Shown: positions 9,736-17,744, numbered from the stretch's first letter. The stretch: 22,062 bases of DNA from Emiliania huxleyi CCMP1516 (GCF_000372725.1 NW_005198253.1:27872-49933); one strand, 5' to 3'. Translations and numbers: made by a program. The notes: generated by a model not told the origin, from the letters alone.

Positions 9736-10070
9736 AATATCACGTAATATCCGTCCATATGAGCACCTTTTTTTCGCGGCCCCTGGTAGCAGCCTGGTTT
9801 TGTGTTTGTAAATTACAAGCGCGCCTCCGCTAATTTGCCCACCGCGGGGCGTAAGAATACTCGTGAGCGCGCTCGTTGCCCCGAGAGGCTGCGCACATGC
9901 GACCCCCAATCGTCAGCGCGACACGGTGTGTGTGTGCTGTGGTGTGTCGTGTGTGGCATCGTCGCGTGGTGAGAGAGAGACGCGCGCGCGTCGTGCCCTC
10001 ATTCGTCCACTGCGCCTGTCGCGCGCGCGGGTTCACGGTCTGCGGCGTCTCTCTCCATCTTCGGCCCGAT
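9736..10070. other. Convergent intergenic region between the pseudouridine synthase and aminopeptidase genes
   Basis: These 335 nt hold the 3' ends of two converging genes. Features seen are an AT-rich partial palindrome (ATATCACGTAATAT, about 9737-9750), a T-run near 9769-9775 and a GT-rich tract (about 9925-9958). No coding potential or RNA gene is recognised. Confidence 0.5.
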
Positions 10071-11966
10071 CTACGGCGCGAAGCCCTCGACCTCGAGCAG
10101 CCCGAGCACGAGCGCGACGCCGTAGCCGGTGGCGCGGTCGGCGTGGAAGGCCGGCCCCGCGCAGTCGATGTGGAGCCACGCGCCTTCAAAGTCGGGGTGC
10201 AAGTTCTCCCCGATGAAGTTGCCAGCGCACGAGACCTGCGCGTTGCCCCGGTCCTTGACCGAATTCTTGCAGTCCGCGACCTTGGAGGCGAACTCAGCGC
10301 GGTGGAACTCCGGCGCGTAAGGAACCTGCTTGCACACGCGAGGGCGTGAGGCGCGCTTCACCGGCTGGCCTTGCTCCGCTCTTGAGGGGGAGGGCGGTGC
10401 CGGGTGGACGAGGTCGCCGGTGCGCCTCCCCGCCGCGACGGCGGCGCGCTCGGTCTCCTCGTCGTTCGTGAAGACGGCGGCGAAGTGCTTCCCCGTCGCG
10501 ACCATCTGCGCACCGGTGAGCGTCGCCATGTCGACGACGAGGTCGGGCGAGCCTCCGCCCGGCAGCAGGCTGGGCGAGGCGGTGACGTGCGCGACGCCGT
10601 CCGAGAGGACGAGCCTGCCCTCGGCGTCCGTGTTGTTGATCTCGCACGTCTTGCCAGAGAAGAAGCAGAGCACGTCGTCGTTGCGGAAGGCCGTCGGCCC
10701 AATCGCGTTCTCAGCGAGGCAGAGGGCGCAGTGCAGCGCCGTGCCTCCGGTGCCGATGGAGACCGCCGCCTCAAAGGCGCCGAGCAGCCCGGCGGCGCCT
10801 GCAGCAGGGCTCCGGCAAGGCTCAAGGGAGGCGCCGCCTCAGCCCGGCAGCAGCGGCGCGGCGCGCCTCCCATGTCGGCCTTCATGCCGCACATGCCCTC
10901 CTTTGGCTTGAGGGCGAGCCCTCCCGTGTCGTACACAATCCCCTTGCCGACCAGGCAAACCTTCTTGCTCGCACCGTCCGGCACGTGCGAGAGGACGCAC
11001 AGCGCCGGCGGCTCGGTCGCAGCCTTCCCGACGCCGTACAGTCCGCCGTAGCCGCGCTCGCGCAGCTCGTCGCCAGAGATGACCTCGACGAGCACCTCGT
11101 TGACGCATCAGTTAACGAGTCAATACACTCCTCAGCTCGTCGCCCAGAGAGGGCCCGGACGAGGTCACCTCGCGGCCCTGCTCGCGCAGCCGCGCCGCCA
11201 CCGCCCCCGCCTCCTGCACGAAGGCCGTCGTCGTGAGCTGCTCGGGAGGCGCGTCGACCAGCCGTGCCGCCAGCCGCACGCCCGCCGCCGCTTTCGCGCA
11301 AGGCCCGTAGACGCTCCCGGCGCCGTCGGAGATGGCGGCAGAGCGGGTGGCGAAGCCGACCCGCACGCACCCGCGCGGCTCGGCCGGCTGGCGCAGCTTC
11401 TTCTGCGAGTAGAGCGGGAAGGCGCGAGCGACAGCGCAGGCTGCGCCGGCCGCGTGCGCCGGCTCCTCGAGGACGAGGAGGACGGCGGCACCGCCGCCCT
11501 CCTTGGCGGCGTCGGTCGCGGCGGGGGCGACGAGCGAGGTGATCGCGTGCGGGCGAATCGGAGAATTGTGCCGCGAGCAGTGCTCGGGCAGCACGGCGGC
11601 GACCAGCGTCTTGGCCTCGCCGTCTGCAGCGGTGTACATCGTGCTTGCGGAGCCGCCCGCGTCACCGGGCTTGACTTTACCCACAAGCGCCTTCCAGAGA
11701 TCCACGGGCACACCGGCAGGAAGGAGCGTCGGCGACAGCTCGAGAAGCGCAGTTTGCCGCCCAACAACCACCGTCGAGGCCGCTTTGCCCAGTGTTGAGG
11801 CGGGAGACTCGAAGAGGAGCTCGGGCGCGGAGCTGGTGGCGTCGGCCATGGTTGCAGCACCGTTGCGGGCCGTCATTAGCGGGGCGATGCGGAGGGCGCA
11901 CGCCGACTGAGCGAGGAGGCCGAGGGCAAGAGGGCGAGCCCAAGAAGGACAACCAAAAGTGAGCAT
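10071..11966 (-). CDS. NPEPL1: M17 leucyl aminopeptidase, NPEPL1-like, four exons
   Basis: Exons 11966-11169, 11095-10867, 10798-10401 and 10325-10071 give 559 aa. M17 enzymes are two-metal aminopeptidases that release N-terminal residues from peptides, usually as hexamers. The catalytic domain shows GKGIVYDTGG (Lys317, Asp322), MKADMGG (Asp340) and the family signature NTDAEGRL (Asp400, Glu402, Arg404), so the metal and active-site set looks complete. GYGGLYGVGKAA, VVDMATLTGAQ and the C-terminal ATGYGVALVLGLLEVEG fit the NPEPL1 branch. The N-terminal 30 residues are hydrophobic (LALGLLAQSACA) and could be a signal or the first part of a plastid-targeting sequence; an alternative start at ATG 11874 would remove them. 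Intron 1 is GT-AG and lies in a duplicated segment; introns 2 and 3 use GC donors. It converges with the pseudouridine synthase gene. Confidence 0.92.
10326..10400 (-). other. GC-AG intron 3 of the aminopeptidase gene
   Basis: This phase-0 intron of 75 nt begins GCACCG and ends AAGCAG. Removing it joins GDLVHP to VPYAPEFHRAEF, matching the family in both sequence and spacing. Left in, it would add 25 low-complexity residues in frame; the only nearby GT donor would leave an intron of 36 nt. Confidence 0.75.
10799..10866 (-). other. GC-AG intron 2 of the aminopeptidase gene
   Basis: This phase-1 intron of 68 nt begins GCGCGC and ends CTGCAG. Splicing joins KADMGG to AAGLLGAFEAA, as expected for M17 enzymes. 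The reading frame changes across the intron, so it must be removed, and no GT donor fits. Confidence 0.85.
11061..11172 (-). repeat. Tandem duplication containing intron 1 of the aminopeptidase gene
   Basis: Intron 1 spans 11168-11096 (73 nt, GTGACC to ACGAG). The sequence from 11172 down to about 11131 (CGAGGTG, then CTCGTC, TCTCTGG, CGACGAGCTG) recurs from 11099 down to about 11061 with a few substitutions and indels. The intron therefore begins at the AG|GT in the first copy and ends at the AG|GT in the second. Splicing removes the first copy and keeps the second, giving the family-like join GRE-VLVEVISGDELRERGYGG. Confidence 0.8.
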
Positions 11967-12288
11967 CGGCGCGAAAAAAACATTCTTCGTTCGACTCGAG
12001 GGGTGGGCCGCCGTTTGCCGTTCGTAGGTAGGGCGAGCGGCCCTTTGGTCCGCGCGCGACGCGCGCGATGTATTTTTGATCTTGTTCCTTTCTCCACCGT
12101 CGCCGCCGTCGCCCGGCACGCCGCGGCCGTGGCCGCCGCCGTGCCGCCCGTGGCTCGTGCCGTACCGGAAGGGGGGGAAGGGGGGGGGATTTCAATGTTT
12201 CCCTCCGTCGGCGATAACCTCGGCACACTCTCCGAATGGCCCTGCCTGCACCGTCGTACGTACGACTTAGTGTTCTCGTTGTCTCGTG
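11967..12288. other. Divergent intergenic region upstream of the aminopeptidase gene
   Basis: The 322-nt stretch should hold the aminopeptidase promoter. It contains a GC-rich CCGCCG-type patch (about 12090-12150), a G/A run (12171-12190) and a 14-bp palindrome, GTCGTACGTACGAC (12253-12266), that overlaps an ACTTAG motif (12265-12270). No gene is recognised. Confidence 0.4.
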
Positions 12289-12642
12289 ATGCTACTATCG
12301 GCCTCCGTCAAACAGCGTCGAGCTAAGCCGAAGAAGCATAAGGATGAGCCGTGTCGCCGCGCACCTACACGGCGCTTGGCGAAGCCAAAATCTGACTTCG
12401 CGCTACAAACGCCGCCGCCGCAAAATCTGCTGCAGCAAAAGCTCGCCTCGATCACGTGCGTGCTGCTTGCCATCTCTCAACTGACGGCACTGATACTACA
12501 ACCGACCCCGCTCAAGTCACAAGAACCAGACCCTGTGTGGGTCCAAGTCACGCCTCTCCTGTCGCTAGTGGTCGCTGTACACGTCGCGCTCTTTTTTTCG
12601 GGCGTGGAGTTTGTTCGTTTCGGTCTCCAAATCGAGGCGTAG
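12289..12642 (+). CDS. Possible small membrane protein, two predicted helices
   Basis: The frame encodes 117 aa from an ATG. I recognise no family. The N-terminal half is strongly basic (KQRRAKPKKHKDEPCRR) and is followed by two hydrophobic stretches, ITCVLLAISQLTALIL and VTPLLSLVVAVHVALFF, separated by a Pro-rich loop. That is a plausible small two-span topology. Codon use looks less GC-biased than in neighbouring genes, and there is no independent support that it is expressed, so it may be a chance ORF. Confidence 0.35.
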   Translation: MLLSASVKQRRAKPKKHKDEPCRRAPTRRLAKPKSDFALQTPPPQNLLQQKLASITCVLLAISQLTALILQPTPLKSQEPDPVWVQVTPLLSLVVAVHVALFFSGVEFVRFGLQIEA

Positions 12643-13407
12643 AGTTCCTTCAAAGCGAGCACTTTGTCGGTGTCGGCGGGCTGACGGCGGCCGCCGGAAT
12701 CGCGATTCGCTCTGCCAGCAGCCAGCAGCCTCGTGTCGCCGTCTCTCGTTGGCGCAGCAGCAGCGAGATAGGGCTAGCAGTAGGCAGCTAGCTTCTGAGG
12801 AGGGCGTCCATAGACACCTTGATCCTTGAGCACTTAAGCACTGGATAGGGTCGATTCCGCATGGTACGGGACCCCTCGATGGCCAGGGCCACGAGGGTGA
12901 ACGTAGCTCCTCACAGACGTCTCCGTCGACTTGGAGTCCAATGCGCACCCTCACAGTGTCGAGACTCTCGGGCGGGCAAACCCTCGTACTGGATGTTCAC
13001 TTCTTCGATGAAGGACGAGGGAGGGGGAGGAGTCGACATGCTAATGCGCTGTCTCGAGACTACTGCGGCGAGCGTGCAGCAGCGCTCGGCAAATGTCTGT
13101 CTGTTAGTGTGTGACAAGGGGGTCAAGGCGCATATGCGCAAACAAGAAAAACGAGTTGTTTCAAGCAAGCCGAGCACCACCTCTCAACGCGTATTCCTTC
13201 AAAGTGCTCGCTTCATCTGTGTGCTTAGGCAATACCCACACTGTGGAGAAAGACAAAGGGTGAGAGCGCGCGAGCCGGGAGAGTCGCATCGCTCGTGCGT
13301 CGTCGGGGACCAAGAGTGACCAGTGAGAAGAGAGGGAGACGACGATGGGCCAAGAGGGAGAGGAGTTCCTGGCGCCCTCCCCGGCCCGGCCGGGTGTGCG
13401 CGATCGC
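12643..13407. other. Intergenic region with short repeats, 3' side of PRORP
   Basis: I find no supportable gene in these 765 nt; the ORFs present on both strands are short and without recognisable features. An 11-bp direct repeat, TTCCTTCAAAG (12645-12655 and 13194-13204), overlaps a 14-bp inverted pair, AAGCGAGCACTTTG (12653-12666) and CAAAGTGCTCGCTT (13200-13213), which might mark the ends of an old inserted element. Confidence 0.4.
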
Positions 13408-15853
13408 TCAAGCCGCCCCGTGCTGCGCCCACAGCCAGCGGCTCGACTCGTGGCTCGGGATGTGCCACGTGCTCGAGGCTGGCTCGAACTGCATGATGGA
13501 CGAGAAGATTCGCGGAAACTCGAGAGTCGGCTCCTGCTGCCACTCGCGGAAGCAGAAGCGCACCACGTGCCGGTCGCGCCAGCGCGAGAAGGAGCGCGGC
13601 CGCAACATCCCGAACGAGTGGTCCCGCATCTGGTCGTTGGACACGACGCAGCAGCCGTCGCCCGAGGCCATGGCCGCGTACAGCCAGTAGAGGTCGTCGT
13701 TTTGCTTGCGCGGAGTGGCGAGGAGGACGCCCTCCTCGCTCCAGCGGGCGAGCAGCTTCGCCTCCTCGGATCCGGCCGGCCGGCCCGTCGTGTGCTTCTC
13801 GTGCAGCACGAGCAGCACTCGCGGCGGAGGCCCCTCCCGCCGGATGCGCTGGATCGCGCGCAGCAGCCGGTCCACCTGCTGCAGGTCGAGGAGCTCCTCG
13901 CGATGCGCCTCCGCCTTGCGCCTAGTGGACGTGTCTCGGACGCGTCTGGAGGTGCCCTCGAGCGAGACGGCACCTCAACCTCTGCCCCGGCGCCGCCGCT
14001 CCGCCTCGCCGACGGAGGAAGAGACGGAGGAAGAGGCCGCGTCGGAGGCGCCTGCCGAGACGGGCCCTGCTGCCGCGGCGCGCGCCTGCCGCCGCACGCG
14101 GCTCACCTCCTTGCCCTGGCCGAAGAAGCCGATGTTTGCCGCGTCGAGCACAAAGTCCCACGGGCCCCTCTCCCGCACCCTCTCCCGCACCCACTCCGTG
14201 AAGCGCCCAAAGTCGCGCCCGCCACTCGCGAGCCGCTTGATGCCCTCGCACAGCGCCGCCCGCTCGTCAGCGTCGACCGCAACCTGCTGCAGGACGAGCC
14301 CGGACGTGGAGCAGCGGCCAGAGCCGTCCACCTCGGTCAGAGCAGCCCGCCACCCCCACGGCCGGCTGGGCGCACGCGCGCCGGCATCCGATGCGGTCGG
14401 CGGTGCGACCCCCGCCCCTCCTCCGCCCGGCTCGGCGTCTGGCCCGTCCTGCGGCAAGGGACGTGTCCTGGACGTGTCTGGCCCGTCCTGCGGCGCTGCG
14501 TCTCCGGCCGCGCCGGCCGAGGCCGCCGTGCCGGCCGTGCCGGCTGCAGCTGCCGCGCCCTCTCCGCCGGGCGTGGCGGCCGCGCCGATGTCGAAGCAGT
14601 GCGCCATGGCGTCGAGGTGCTCGTCCGACATACTCGACACCTCTGTCGCCATCCAGCCGAGCAGCTCGCCTGCGGGACGTGTCGCGGACGTGTCGCGGAC
14701 GTGTCGCGGACGTGTCGCCGTCCGGCCAGGCCAGCTCGCCGAGCGCGTCTAGGAGGCGTCTGGGAGGCTCGGAAGAGTCTGGGGAAGTGTCTGGGGAAGT
14801 GTCTGGGGAAGTGTCTGGGGAAGTGTCTGGGGAAGTGTCTGGGAGCGGCTCGCCGAGCGCGTCGCCGTCTGCTCGGCGCGCGTGCAGCCGGGCGAGCATG
14901 ATGAACTCGGCGTCGCCCGGCGCGAGGCCGGCGGCGCGCATCTGCTCGCACGTCGAGGCGGCGAGCGGCGCGTCCGCCCGGTCCGCGGCCGCCGCGATCA
15001 GCGGCGAGAAGGAGCGGAGCCGCACGCGGTCGGCGCAGGAGCCCTGCAGCATGTCGGTGAGGAGCGCCTGAGCCCGCGCCACGTCGCCGTGCGCGCACAT
15101 GAGGCGGATCATCCCCGACCAGCTGGGCTCGTGCAGCGGCGTCCCCGCCGCCCTCGCGGCCTCCCAGACCCGCGCCGCCAGCGCGACGTCCGGCGGAGTA
15201 GTGATGCCGCAGAGGTGGAGGAGCAGCGAGCAGTCCGCGTCGGAGGGCGCCGCGCCCGCCGCCTCCATCCGGCTGAAGACGCGGGCGGCGCCCGCGGCGT
15301 CCGACCTGCTCGCGCAGCGGCGCAGCTCCTTGCTGCTCTCCCTCCGGTCGAAGCGCGGCTCCGTCGGCGGAGGAGCCTGCGCCGCGGCGTCCGCGTCTGG
15401 CGGCGGCGGCGCCTCGGCTGGCGCTGGCTGTTCGGCGGCACCGCTGCCGTCGACGGGCGCGGAGGACGCGTCCGGTGCCGCGTCCGGTCCGGGCGCTGCC
15501 TCGTCGCGTTTCCGTTTGGCACCAGCCGCCTCGGCGACGCGTGCCCCGCCGGCCGCCGGCGGAGGCGGAGGTGGCAGCGTGACCAGCACGCCCAGCTGCC
15601 GCCTGCCACCCTCCCCGCTCTCCATCTTGGTGGCGCGCAGGCCCAGTCGCTCGGCGTAGCTGTAGATGCACGCGCGGATGTAGCTCGACTGGGCGGGCAG
15701 TGCAAGCTCCGTTGGCGTGCGGGCGGACGCCGGCCGCGCACTCGCCTTGCGGAACTTGCAGAGCGAGTCCCACAGCTTTCGCGTCTGCTTGTCTCGGGGA
15801 GGGTAGAGGCTGGTGGCAGCGGGCGCGTCCTGTGCGTGCGCGTCACTCGACAT
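13408..15853 (-). CDS. PRORP: Protein-only RNase P (PRORP), three exons
   Basis: Exons 15853-14740, 14669-14107 and 13914-13408 give 727 aa. PRORP removes 5' leaders from pre-tRNA with a PPR domain and a NYN metallonuclease. Order: R3H-like segment (about 53-95), Pro/Ala linker with the NLS-like AKRKRDE, PPR helices (about 170-325), a PDTS repeat, a low-complexity linker, central domain, NYN domain. Catalytic Asp residues are present: WDFVLDAANIG (547), QNDDLYWLYA (632, 633) and SNDQMRDH (653). Of the four zinc ligands known in Arabidopsis PRORP1, the first Cys (491) and His710 (TWHIP) are kept, but the second Cys is Ser494 and the last is Trp721. Intron 1 is GC-AG. Its donor may instead be at 14853, which would remove the PDTS repeat. 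The low-complexity linker may hide another intron. The NLS-like motif suggests nuclear targeting. Confidence 0.9.
14670..14739 (-). other. GC-AG intron 1 of PRORP, built largely of 11-bp tandem repeats
   Basis: The 70-nt intron begins GCGAGC and ends CCGCAG. Splicing joins LLDALG to ELLGWMATEV with a frame change. Four perfect 11-bp units (GGACGTGTCGC on the + strand, 14675-14718) make up 44 of the 70 nt. A longer version with donor at 14853 is possible, because the 16-nt sequence around the donor (GACGCGCTCGGCGAGC) occurs at both places, 114 nt apart. Confidence 0.65.
14675..14718 (+). repeat. 11-bp minisatellite, four units
   Basis: The unit GGACGTGTCGC is repeated four times without change. 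A period of 11 would break a reading frame, which fits its position inside the inferred PRORP intron. Confidence 0.95.
14777..14836 (+). repeat. 12-bp minisatellite, five units, coding PDTS repeats
   Basis: The unit GTCTGGGGAAGT is repeated five times perfectly, with a partial sixth. On the minus strand it encodes repeated Pro-Asp-Thr-Ser in the PRORP frame, between the PPR region and the central domain. The period keeps the frame, unlike the nearby 11-bp array. Confidence 0.9.
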
Positions 15854-16837
15854 GGCCCTGCGATGATGAGACTGGGTCAAGGTCTGCAGCCCTCGTCGTG
15901 GCCGTGAACGAGGACAAGATTTTTTTCCGCCCCACCCCCCGGATACTTCCCTTCTTTTACACGTAGGCTGGTGAGTACAGACCACGCCTGTGCTATTCAC
16001 AGCACGCGGGTTTACCTAGGCTTATTTAGACAACCGCCGTGCAAAAAAAACGATGAAAGGCCGACTTACTTGGCTCTTTGCAAAGGTGTGTGCGGTCGGA
16101 ATTCATTCCTGTTCGCTTCAGATGCATACGTCGCTTTTCGTCGGAGAAGCCCGGGATGTTCTTGACGACCTTGGCAATGATCTGTAGCAGTCGTGGGAGA
16201 TAATGAGTGGGAGGTCCGCCGATGGCTGCCAGTAGCGGGTGTTGGGGAGAGGTCCGGCCAGGGGTGGAGACTATGTCGCGCCTTGACGCAATGGCCGCTT
16301 GAAAGAGGCCAGAACAGCGCGGGCACTGATAGGCGGTCTCGCATAGCGTGCCGACAGCACTGACGCGGAGCTGGTGGTGGCAATGGGGCACCCGACAACC
16401 GCACCTGCTGCAGCACAAACGCAGGGGGCGCACAAAGTCCACACAACTCCGCATGCGTTGGTGGTTGAACCGACCGCATTGCTGCACTCGCCGAGAGGTG
16501 GGTACTTCCGCTTGCGGCTCTCGTTCGCGCCAAGCTCCTCCGCGAACATCGAAAGAGGCCGACACCGGGAATTGGGTGGAAATCGCACCCGGCACGTCCC
16601 GTCCCCCGGCTATTTTCGACTAAATTCAAGTTCGCAGTTAAGAAACACGAAAGGTGGAGGAGGGAGGGTGTGAGAGACAAGCTCAGGGAAGGTCTTACTA
16701 CCTTACTTCACAGATTGATAAGAAACAAGAAGCTCACTCGATCAAGGGCTGCAGCTAGCGAAAAGACCCCCCCCGGTGCGACAGACAAGAAAAGAAAACC
16801 GCCAAGCTTCCCACCAAACGGCGGCGCCGCGGAGATC
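15854..16837. other. Intergenic region upstream of PRORP
   Basis: The stretch should contain the PRORP promoter and 5' UTR. It is less GC-rich than the genes around it. Apart from one doubtful Cys-rich minus-strand ORF (16026-16454) I see no gene, RNA or clear regulatory motif. A C-run with purine-rich flanks lies near 16766-16800, close to the left end of the transposon. Confidence 0.4.
16026..16454 (-). CDS. Doubtful Cys-rich ORF with zinc-ribbon-like pairs
   Basis: The frame encodes 142 aa from an ATG. The N-terminal third has closely spaced Cys pairs (LCCSRCGCRVPHC, then YQCPRCSGLF about 25 residues on) that could form a zinc ribbon. The C-terminal part is basic (KNIPGFSDEKRRMHLKR). No family is recognised, overlapping frames are also open, and there is no other sign of expression. 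It could be a relic of a gene or chance. Confidence 0.25.
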   Translation of the reverse strand: MRSCVDFVRPLRLCCSRCGCRVPHCHHQLRVSAVGTLCETAYQCPRCSGLFQAAIASRRDIVSTPGRTSPQHPLLAAIGGPPTHYLPRLLQIIAKVVKNIPGFSDEKRRMHLKRTGMNSDRTHLCKEPSKSAFHRFFCTAVV

Positions 16838-16845
16838 GCGTGCAC
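16838..16845. repeat. Target-site duplication, left copy
   Basis: GCGTGCAC directly abuts the left terminal inverted repeat and is identical to 17761-17768 on the other side of the element. Confidence 0.85.
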
Positions 16846-16861
16846 AATGGTTGGGTAGTAG
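16846..16861 (+). repeat. Left terminal inverted repeat
   Basis: AATGGTTGGGTAGTAG matches the reverse complement of 17745-17760 at 15 of 16 positions. Confidence 0.85.
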
Positions 16862-16864
16862 GGC

Positions 16865-16974
16865 TAGAGGGTCGCTCTACACTTAGCCTCTGCAGCGAGC
16901 GAGCGCTCAACTTAGCCCCCGCACCGAGCCGGGCTCAGACTTAGACGCTGTATGGTCGGGGGCCATGAACTTAG
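16865..16974 (+). repeat. Left array of four palindrome-plus-ACTTAG units
   Basis: ACTTAG starts at 16881, 16910, 16939 and 16969 (spacings 29, 29, 30). Upstream of each is a different inverted repeat: TAGAG/CTCTA, GAGCG/CGCTC, GAGCC/GGCTC, and ATGG/CCAT. The stems differ in sequence while the ACTTAG tail is constant. Confidence 0.8.
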
Positions 16975-17478
16975 ACGACATAAGGCCACTCCGGGCAAAA
17001 CCCGGGTATACCTGAAAAGCCTCCAGGTTTACCCGAAATACCTGGACGCGTCCGACCAACGTATGCCGCGCACGACGCCATATCGCCTTCTCCCAGGGCC
17101 AGTGCGCTACTCACGGCGCGCAACGCCTGCTCAAGTACGCGCACCGTACCATGTGCTGCCGCTATGCGTGCCTTAAGGCGGCTGCGGCGAAGCGGCGGGC
17201 GCGGCATGCCGATGGCAGTGCGGACGATGCGGTTGCGATGTGTTCTGCTTCAAGATCGTGGCGGTGCTTGGCATGCACTTCTGCGATCCCAATCAGCTCA
17301 TCGCAACGAAGCAGCGCAACAAGCTGGCTGCTGCCAACAAGGCCCTATGCTACCTCACGCGCGGATCGTTCAAAGAGGACCAGCACACACAGGCTTCACG
17401 CCTTCACCGTCACACGTTTGATTAAGCTTGAGGAGCTTCGTGTCATGTGAGAACTGTTTGGCTAGACGTCGCTCAAGA

Positions 17479-17553
17479 ATGAAGGAGCAGCAACGAAAGT
17501 CGGAAGAGGAGGATGCTGAGGCGGCGATTGCTAAGCATGAAGAGGATCGATAG
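17479..17553 (+). other. Short open frame inside the transposon
   Basis: An ATG-started frame of 24 codons encodes a charged, helix-prone peptide (KEQQRKSEEEDAEAAIAKHE). Upstream, around 17240-17425, another frame of about 60 codons is open without an ATG. Neither resembles a transposase that I recognise; they may be remnants of captured or decayed coding sequence. Confidence 0.2.
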
Positions 17554-17625
17554 CCCGCCGCAGGCGAAGAAAATTTGGGGGCTGCGCCGTATCGTTGATC
17601 ACGGTGGAGGAGCCTCCTGGCCCCA

Positions 17626-17743
17626 GGCCGTGCCACGGCCGACTTAGCCGATGTAAGAGGCTCCCGCTGATCTTAGACCGCGCAAGCACTCCAGCGTGGC
17701 TAGCCACACTTAGACCCGTTCAGCCTCGAGGCTCAGAACTTAG
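17626..17743 (+). repeat. Right array of four palindrome-plus-(A/T)CTTAG units
   Basis: CTTAG starts at 17643, 17672, 17709 and 17739 (spacings 29, 37, 30). Palindromes stand directly upstream: GGCCGTG/CACGGCC (17626-17640), a weaker TAAGA/TCTTA in the second unit, GTGGCTAGCCAC (17696-17707) and AGCCTCGAGGCT (17722-17733). The motif has the same orientation as in the left array, so the two arrays are direct, not inverted, copies. Confidence 0.8.
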
Positions 17744-17744
17744 A

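Noticed and set aside
12845..12870. GGGTCGATTCCGC resembling a tRNA T-arm
   Set aside because: The bases around it do not form a T-stem or an acceptor stem, and no anticodon arm lies at the right distance upstream.
12861..13319. A 152-codon + strand ORF
   Set aside because: It has no recognisable domain, unusual composition, and equally open frames on the other strand; it is probably chance.
13161..13973. A 270-codon minus-strand ORF overlapping the PRORP nuclease exon
   Set aside because: It is a shifted frame of the PRORP last exon; the 13914-13408 frame carries all the NYN motifs.
16066..16680. A 204-codon minus-strand ORF upstream of PRORP
   Set aside because: The translation is Ser/His/Pro-rich without domain features and overlaps other open frames; it is not supportable as a gene.
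16865..17743. The ACTTAG arrays as a CRISPR array
   Set aside because: Units are only about 29-30 bp in total, with no long repeat and no spacer of uniform length, they sit inside a transposon, and the genome is eukaryotic.
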